Source: Acidimicrobiia bacterium (GTDB lineage: Bacteria; Actinomycetota; Acidimicrobiia; Spongiisociales; SHLN01). From it: a DNA stretch of 9,560 bases. Location of the stretch: NCBI GenBank assembly GCA_013043085.1, contig JABDOU010000377.1:1-9560 (forward strand). Direction: 5' to 3'. This document shows, piece by piece, positions 6,684 to 9,560 of this stretch. The position numbers and the translations under genes were made by a program. Within the stretch, counting starts at the first letter, position 1. The number at the start of each line of letters is the position of its first letter. The notes under the pieces are model-generated. The model made no database searches, was not told where the DNA came from, and saw nothing but the letters and a program-made list of their open reading frames with translations.

Positions 6684-6923
6684 GTGAGCGTGTCAACATT
6701 CGTTATTGCGATCGCGATCGGCGTTGGGATCATGGCGTTCGCTTTCTGGGCCGTCCGGTTGCTGGCCACCCCCGCGCCCCCTGAACCGGATCCCGAAGAC
6801 CTGATCGAGGTGAGTCACAACTATCGGTGCTCGGTGTGCGGCATGAAACTGACGATCACCGCAGCTCAGGACGACGATGCTGCCGCTCCTCGCCATTGTC
6901 GTGAAGAGATGATTCCGGCGTGA
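6684..6923 (+). CDS. Small membrane-anchored protein with CxxC...HC (zinc-ribbon-like) tail
   Basis: A 79-residue protein. Residues 5-28 form one strongly hydrophobic helix, followed by a Pro/Glu/Asp-rich linker (29-43). A compact soluble tail contains C49-S-V-C52-G-M and, after an Asp/Ala loop, H71-C72. The CxxC plus HC set is the right size for a one-metal ribbon or rubredoxin-like knuckle, so metal binding is a reasonable inference; no catalytic motif is seen. By the positive-inside rule (R25 after the helix) the cysteine tail probably faces the cytoplasm. The start is GTG (6684) with GGGAG six bases before it. The gene begins 69 bp upstream of the oppositely transcribed tRNA-Ala, and their promoter regions overlap. 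I recognise no named family. Confidence 0.8.
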   Translation: MSVSTFVIAIAIGVGIMAFAFWAVRLLATPAPPEPDPEDLIEVSHNYRCSVCGMKLTITAAQDDDAAAPRHCREEMIPA

Positions 6924-6950
6924 TTGCTGCGTTTCTCAAAGCTCCACGGA

Positions 6951-6974
6951 GGTAATTACAGAGTTGTAATTACC
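6951..6974. repeat. Perfect 10-bp inverted repeat
   Basis: GGTAATTACA (6951-6960) and TGTAATTACC (6965-6974) are exact inverted copies around GAGT. There is no T-run after it on either strand, so it is more like an operator than a terminator. Each arm itself contains the palindrome GTAATTAC. The right arm overlaps the first DnaA-box-like element. It could bind a dimeric regulator or form part of a replication or DnaA-binding site. Confidence 0.75.
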
Positions 6975-7001
6975 CACAGGTGTGGATAAGCCTGTGGATA
7001 A
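6970..7001. promoter_or_regulatory. Cluster of three DnaA-box-like sites
   Basis: TGTGGATAA occurs twice (6981-6989 and 6993-7001). This is the exact reverse complement of the consensus DnaA box TTATCCACA, and the copies are separated by three bases. A one-mismatch box, TTACCCACA, lies on the plus strand at 6970-6978. Two exact consensus 9-mers in one orientation 12 bp apart are very unlikely by chance. The site could be a DnaA-regulated promoter or accessory DnaA-binding locus. It is not likely to be the main origin, because dnaA and dnaN are not adjacent. Confidence 0.65.
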
Positions 7002-7040
7002 CCCCGCCCCCTCAGCGGAACAAGTACCTTCTTTACGCGC

Positions 7041-7074
7041 AAAAGCGCGTGAAACCCCGGGGGGCTTTACGCGC
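7041..7074 (-). terminator. Rho-independent terminator of YCII-family gene
   Basis: Read on the minus strand, GCGCGTAAAGCCCC (7074-7061) pairs with GGGGTTTCACGCGC (7058-7045), with one A-C mismatch and one G-U pair in 14, and TTTT follows (7044-7041). It lies 22 bp past the YCII stop codon. A third copy of the ACGCGC arm at 7035-7040 allows a competing AAAA-loop hairpin with 7045-7050. Confidence 0.8.
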
Positions 7075-7096
7075 TTCGCACGTCTATTACTCGTAG

Positions 7097-7408
7097 CTAC
7101 ATGTCCACGGTTTCGTAGACACTCACCATGCCTCCATCGTCGAAGATGGGGCAGCCTTTGGCGTGGGTCACTGCACTATCGATTGAATCGGCTGATATGA
7201 CGGTGTAGCCGGTGAGGCGCTCTGCTCCGGCCTCCGATACGGCGCCGTTTCCATCAATGGTTTTTGCTTGGCCGAAAGGCGCTCCACCGTCGACGATGGC
7301 GGAGCCGAGTTCGCCGTACCAGTTGTTCCAGGCCTCCATCACCCGGGCCTGATCCGCTTCTGTTTCGGGGATACTCCCGCCTGCGTAAGCCAACACATAG
7401 TTAGCCAT
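7097..7408 (-). CDS. YCII-family (DGPF-domain) protein
   Basis: A 103-residue YCII-related protein. The N-terminal strand M1-A-N-Y-V-L-A-Y is followed by a helix containing W27 and W30. Next come the family-type V39-D-G-G-A-P-F45 turn and the G67-Y-T-V-I71 strand. A helix and C86-P87 precede the last strand, V95-S-V-Y-E99. The domain is a dimeric ferredoxin-like alpha/beta fold found in many actinobacteria. Roles are mostly unassigned, although relatives are linked to muconolactone isomerase-type chemistry and to sigma-factor loci; none of those partners is beside it here. The ATG at 7408 has AGGAG seven bases upstream, which excludes the long upstream extension of the open frame. It lies downstream of crgA but is separated from it by crgA's terminator, so it is probably transcribed on its own. 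Confidence 0.9.
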   Translation of the reverse strand: MANYVLAYAGGSIPETEADQARVMEAWNNWYGELGSAIVDGGAPFGQAKTIDGNGAVSEAGAERLTGYTVISADSIDSAVTHAKGCPIFDDGGMVSVYETVDM

Positions 7409-7470
7409 GTTGTCACTCCTTTCGAGGATTGTCACCAGGACAACGAATGAGAGCGACGCAGATCGACAAG

Positions 7471-7491
7471 AAAAGCCGAATACCTTTCGGC
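7471..7491 (-). terminator. Rho-independent terminator of crgA
   Basis: On the minus strand GCCGAA (7491-7486) and TTCGGC (7480-7475) form a perfect 6-bp stem around AGGTA and are followed by TTTT and further CTT. It begins four bases after the crgA stop codon. Confidence 0.75.
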
Positions 7492-7494
7492 GGG

Positions 7495-7740
7495 CTATTT
7501 GAAGTTGAGCATCATTCCGAAGCCGGCACCGATCAGTCCCAATCCTCCCACGAACCACCAGGAGCTCGATCCGCCCGGGAAGGCGCCGATGTAGTTCAGG
7601 ATGATGAGCAATGAGCCGATAGCGAAGAGACCAAGCATGATCCCTACGTAGATCTTGCTCGATTCGGCTTCGACTTCCTTCTGAGGAGTCTTGGGATTCT
7701 CTCGTAAGGGTTTGCTTCGGTTATTTTGAGGCCGCGCCAT
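7495..7740 (-). CDS. crgA: CrgA-type cell division protein
   Basis: An 81-residue protein with the CrgA layout. A basic, Pro/Asn-rich cytoplasmic N-terminus (1-28) precedes a first membrane helix (about 30-50). A short Gly/Ser loop with W61-W62 and a second helix (62-79) end with F80-K81. Known role: CrgA is a small actinobacterial membrane protein at the divisome. In mycobacteria it interacts with FtsZ, FtsQ, FtsI and Wag31; in Streptomyces it restrains Z-ring formation. Identification rests on length, two-helix topology and position beside sortase and trpG, the same neighbourhood as M. tuberculosis crgA (Rv0011c). ATG 7740 is preferred; ATG 7752 would add four residues, and neither has a clear Shine-Dalgarno sequence. 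Only 17 bp separate it from the divergent sortase start. Confidence 0.85.
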   Translation of the reverse strand: MARPQNNRSKPLRENPKTPQKEVEAESSKIYVGIMLGLFAIGSLLIILNYIGAFPGGSSSWWFVGGLGLIGAGFGMMLNFK

Positions 7741-7757
7741 GATCAAGGACATTAGCA

Positions 7758-8558
7758 ATGGTTCAGCTAGATAGCCCACCCGCACACCCGACTTCTACGT
7801 CGGCGTATGCGTCAACGGTCATTTCCATCGTCAGGGGATTGGGCTGGACATTGATCTGGATGGGTGTCTATCTCCTCGGGTTTGTTGCCTATCAGCTTTG
7901 GTTCACCAACATTCTCACCGAGCGCGACCAGGCCGAGCTGGAGGCCTCACTCGAGTCCCGTTTCGCGGCCGTCGAGGTCGACCAGGTTCCGCTGGATGAC
8001 GTATACGACCCCTTCAGCGGCCTCACGTTCGGTACCGATGGTTCGGATCCCGTCAACAACACAGGCAATGAGGCCGCTTTCCTCCTAGTTGAACCATCGG
8101 CATCAGCGGGCGACGCGTTCGCTCAGATCAGGATTCCCAAGATCGAAGTTGACGTCACGATGGTTGAGGGCGTCGAGCGCGGCGCTCTGAAGAAGGGGCC
8201 AGGGCATATGTCCGATACTCCGCTTCCAGGGCAACCCGGCAACGCGGTCATCAGCGGTCACCGGACTACCTACGGGGCTCCATTTCACAATCTGGATGTG
8301 CTGACTGCCGGTGACGTGATAGAGGTCGACTCGGCAATCGGTACACATACCTACGTTGTGCGGGAGGCGCCCGAGCGTTGTAGGAACGACGAAGGCCTTT
8401 GCATCGTGCCACAAACTGGACTGTGGGTGACTGATCCACTCGAAGGAGCCTGGTTGACTCTCACGACCTGTCATCCCAAGTTCTCTTCGCGGCAGCGTCT
8501 GATCGTGTTCGCCGAGCTCGTCGACGGACCGAACGCAGCCATTCTGGGGGCTACATGA
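7758..8558 (+). CDS. srtE: Class E-type sortase (membrane-anchored transpeptidase)
   Basis: A 266-residue sortase. A short N-terminal tail precedes one membrane helix (about 28-49), then an acidic linker (55-120). The catalytic beta-barrel runs from about 121 to 256. Active-site residues are visible: H168 in V164-I-S-G-H-R, C238 in T234-L-T-T-C-H-P240, and the arginine in S243-S-R-Q-R247. The TLTTC motif and the lineage point to class E, whose members cleave LAxTG-type sorting signals and attach proteins to peptidoglycan on the outer face. Two extra cysteines, C208 and C215, flank a short loop and could form a disulfide outside the cell. The ATG at 7758 gives a plausible N-terminus; no Shine-Dalgarno sequence is evident. 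Its last codons overlap the next small gene by ATGA. No sorting-signal substrate is encoded in the window. Confidence 0.92.
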   Translation: MVQLDSPPAHPTSTSAYASTVISIVRGLGWTLIWMGVYLLGFVAYQLWFTNILTERDQAELEASLESRFAAVEVDQVPLDDVYDPFSGLTFGTDGSDPVNNTGNEAAFLLVEPSASAGDAFAQIRIPKIEVDVTMVEGVERGALKKGPGHMSDTPLPGQPGNAVISGHRTTYGAPFHNLDVLTAGDVIEVDSAIGTHTYVVREAPERCRNDEGLCIVPQTGLWVTDPLEGAWLTLTTCHPKFSSRQRLIVFAELVDGPNAAILGAT

Positions 8559-8704
8559 TCTGGCTCTTCGAGCGCTTGCCCGGAAACAGACCCATTCGCA
8601 TCGCGATCATGACGATTCTCATACTCGTCGTGTTGACCGGTGTCATCTGGAGCTACGAGCTGCTCGGTGACTTGTTGGACAGCGGTGGTACCGTTAGTGG
8701 GTGA
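8555..8704 (+). CDS. 49-residue single-pass membrane peptide between sortase and trpG
   Basis: A short gene of 49 codons plus stop. It starts with an ATG overlapping the sortase stop (ATGA at 8555-8558) and ends with a TGA overlapping the GTG start of trpG (GTGA at 8701-8704). These two four-base overlaps are strong evidence for a genuine, translationally coupled gene. The protein has a short basic N-terminus (R7, R12, R15), one hydrophobic helix (about 16-33) and an acidic, Gly/Ser-ending tail (E35, D39, D42). By charge the N-terminus should be cytoplasmic and the tail external. I do not recognise a family. It may be an accessory of the sortase or of cell-envelope growth, but that rests only on position. 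Confidence 0.8.
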   Translation: MIWLFERLPGNRPIRIAIMTILILVVLTGVIWSYELLGDLLDSGGTVSG

Positions 8705-9261
8705 ACGTCCTCGTCCTCGATAATTACGACTCTTTCACCTACAACCTCGTCCAGTATTTCGGTGAGCTGGGAGCCGAGGTCGAAGTGGTTCGCAACGATG
8801 TCATGGATGCCAAAGCCGCCCGGGATCAGCGGCCTGATCGAATCGTCATCTCGCCTGGTCCTGGCCGTCCCGAGAATGCGGGATATTCGGTCGAGTGGAT
8901 ATCTGAGCTAGGGCCGGAGATACCGACGCTGGGAGTTTGTCTGGGACACCAGGCCATCGCAGTTGCGTTTGGAGGCTCGATTGTTTCCGCTCCTGAACCG
9001 CGCCATGGCAAGACTTCAGAAATGGAACATGACGGAGTGGGCGTCTTCAACGGACTGCCGAACCCCTTTATCGCAACTCGATATCACTCGCTCGTAGTCG
9101 ATGAGCCGCTCCCGACAGTCCTCGAAGTGACGGCTCGGTCAGAAGATGGTGTGGTACAGGGTTTGCGTCACAAGGAGTTTCCCATAACCGGTGTGCAGTT
9201 CCATCCCGAGTCGATCATGACGACCGAAGGCATGGCGATGCTCAAGAACTTCCTCGTCTAG
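8701..9261 (+). CDS. trpG: Glutamine amidotransferase subunit TrpG/PabA (anthranilate or aminodeoxychorismate synthase component II)
   Basis: A complete 186-residue class I glutamine amidotransferase. It releases ammonia from glutamine for a chorismate-using partner (TrpE or PabB). Seen: the family N-terminus with D7-N-Y-D-S-F-T-Y, the oxyanion segment S51-P-G-P-G55 and the nucleophile C80 in G78-V-C-L-G-H-Q84. H102-G-K104, Y128-H-S130 and the H168-P-E170 dyad with S171 follow. All catalytic residues are intact. Sequence alone does not tell tryptophan from folate use; a single shared TrpG/PabA is common. The partner subunit is not in the window. The start is GTG 8701, overlapping the preceding peptide gene by four bases. 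The gene lies beside crgA as in M. tuberculosis (trpG Rv0013). Convergence with the next gene leaves only 36 bp. Confidence 0.96.
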   Translation: MNVLVLDNYDSFTYNLVQYFGELGAEVEVVRNDVMDAKAARDQRPDRIVISPGPGRPENAGYSVEWISELGPEIPTLGVCLGHQAIAVAFGGSIVSAPEPRHGKTSEMEHDGVGVFNGLPNPFIATRYHSLVVDEPLPTVLEVTARSEDGVVQGLRHKEFPITGVQFHPESIMTTEGMAMLKNFLV

Positions 9262-9297
9262 GCCTTCTTAACGGGCTTTCCAACAAAGAAGAGGGCG

Positions 9298-9560
9298 CTA
9301 TCTCTCGGCGGGTGGGTCGCGTTCGATCTCGGCAGAGGACGTTCGTTCGGCTTCGATCTCGTTCTCGGCCTCGATGTCGGACTGGGTTCCCTTGATCTTG
9401 GCCTCGATTTCACTGAGAGGGTCGGAGGATTCGATCTCATCGAGAATCATGTCTACGCGCTCGGATGGCGACGCCGCCATCTCGGCTTCCTTCTTCGCAA
9501 GTTCCGAGTCAAGAGTTCGGCCAACCTGCGTGAGGCCTTCCTTCACGTCTGATGCCTCGG
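9298..9560 (-). CDS. C-terminal part of an unidentified acidic protein (runs off the right edge)
   Basis: The reading frame stays open from the stop at 9298 to the window edge, giving at least 86 residues. A GTG at 9546 could be a start, but the frame continues upstream, so a longer protein entering from the right is more likely. The visible part has a helical stretch rich in Leu/Glu/Lys. It then carries E-R-V-D-M-I-L-D-E-I-E and D-P-L-S-E-I-E-A-K-I, and ends in a low-complexity acidic tail with repeated IEAE/EIEAER units and a final Asp-Pro-Pro. There is no PASTA domain, membrane helix or catalytic motif in view. In M. tuberculosis pknB follows trpG on the opposite strand, but this tail does not look like a PknB C-terminus. 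Function unknown. Confidence 0.65.
   Translation of the reverse strand, partial: EASDVKEGLTQVGRTLDSELAKKEAEMAASPSERVDMILDEIESSDPLSEIEAKIKGTQSDIEAENEIEAERTSSAEIERDPPAER

Larger units (their letters stand above)
6924..7096. other. Non-coding regulatory patch between zinc-ribbon and YCII genes
   Basis: This gap holds three separate things listed below: a perfect inverted repeat, a cluster of DnaA-box-like 9-mers and the terminator of the YCII gene. The left part is locally A+T-rich compared with its surroundings. The open frame that crosses it has no family resemblance and is treated as noise. Confidence 0.6.

Noticed and set aside
6691..6696. Perfect TTGACA on the minus strand as a tRNA-Ala -35 element
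   Set aside because: No -10-like hexamer lies 16-18 bp downstream, and it falls within the first codons of the zinc-ribbon-like gene.
6982..7200. 72-codon plus-strand frame through the DnaA-box cluster and terminator
   Set aside because: No ribosome site; the frame crosses a terminator and the opposite-strand YCII coding region.
7409..7558. N-terminal extension of the YCII-family gene across the crgA terminator and crgA's end
   Set aside because: AGGAG stands seven bases before the ATG at 7408, the conserved domain starts there, and the extension is antisense-like and basic.
9262..9297. CTTCTT/AAGAAG inverted arms between trpG and the right-edge gene as a shared terminator
   Set aside because: The stem is only 6 bp, A/T-rich, with a 17-nt loop and no T-run, which is too weak to call.

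Overview
The window looks like chromosomal DNA from an actinobacterium, and probably from its origin-proximal core region. Five landmarks recur in one order: tRNA-Ile(GAT), tRNA-Ala(TGC), a CrgA-type division protein, a class E sortase and TrpG/PabA. In Mycobacterium tuberculosis the stretch after gyrA carries ileT, alaT, crgA and trpG in the same order, followed by pknB. The composition is moderately GC-rich, GTG starts occur, and neither tRNA encodes its CCA end. The lineage cannot be fixed from sequence alone. The absence of the mycobacterial Rv0008c/ppiA/DUF881 neighbours and the extra accessory genes suggest a branch away from Mycobacterium.

Left part (1-4345): one very large gene on the minus strand encodes a 1336-residue protein. 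It has a DivIVA-type N-terminal motif followed by more than 1200 residues of proline-free, alanine/glutamate-rich coiled coil, an architecture reminiscent of polar scaffold proteins such as Streptomyces Scy. A 306-bp non-coding gap separates it from tRNA-Ile.

Middle part (4346-7096): tRNA-Ile is followed by duplicated terminator hairpins. A divergent MarR regulator / YceI-family pair comes next, with two palindromes placed over mirror-image promoters. It is followed by a strong terminator, a tiny secreted or membrane protein of unknown function, a NIPSNAP-family protein that appears to be read from a leaderless transcript, tRNA-Ala on the minus strand, and a small membrane-anchored protein with a CxxC...HC cluster. 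A compact non-coding patch (6924-7096) holds a perfect 10-bp inverted repeat, three DnaA-box-like 9-mers and a terminator.

Right part (7097-9560): a YCII-family protein and CrgA lie on the minus strand, each with its own terminator. CrgA is nearly back-to-back with a plus-strand cluster of class E sortase, an unlabelled 49-residue membrane peptide and TrpG. These three are joined by ATGA and GTGA overlaps, so they are almost certainly translationally coupled. The window ends inside the C-terminal part of an unidentified acidic protein on the minus strand.

The cell-surface and growth theme (DivIVA-like scaffold, CrgA, sortase) is typical of this chromosomal neighbourhood in actinobacteria. 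No CRISPR array, insertion sequence or classical defence system is visible.
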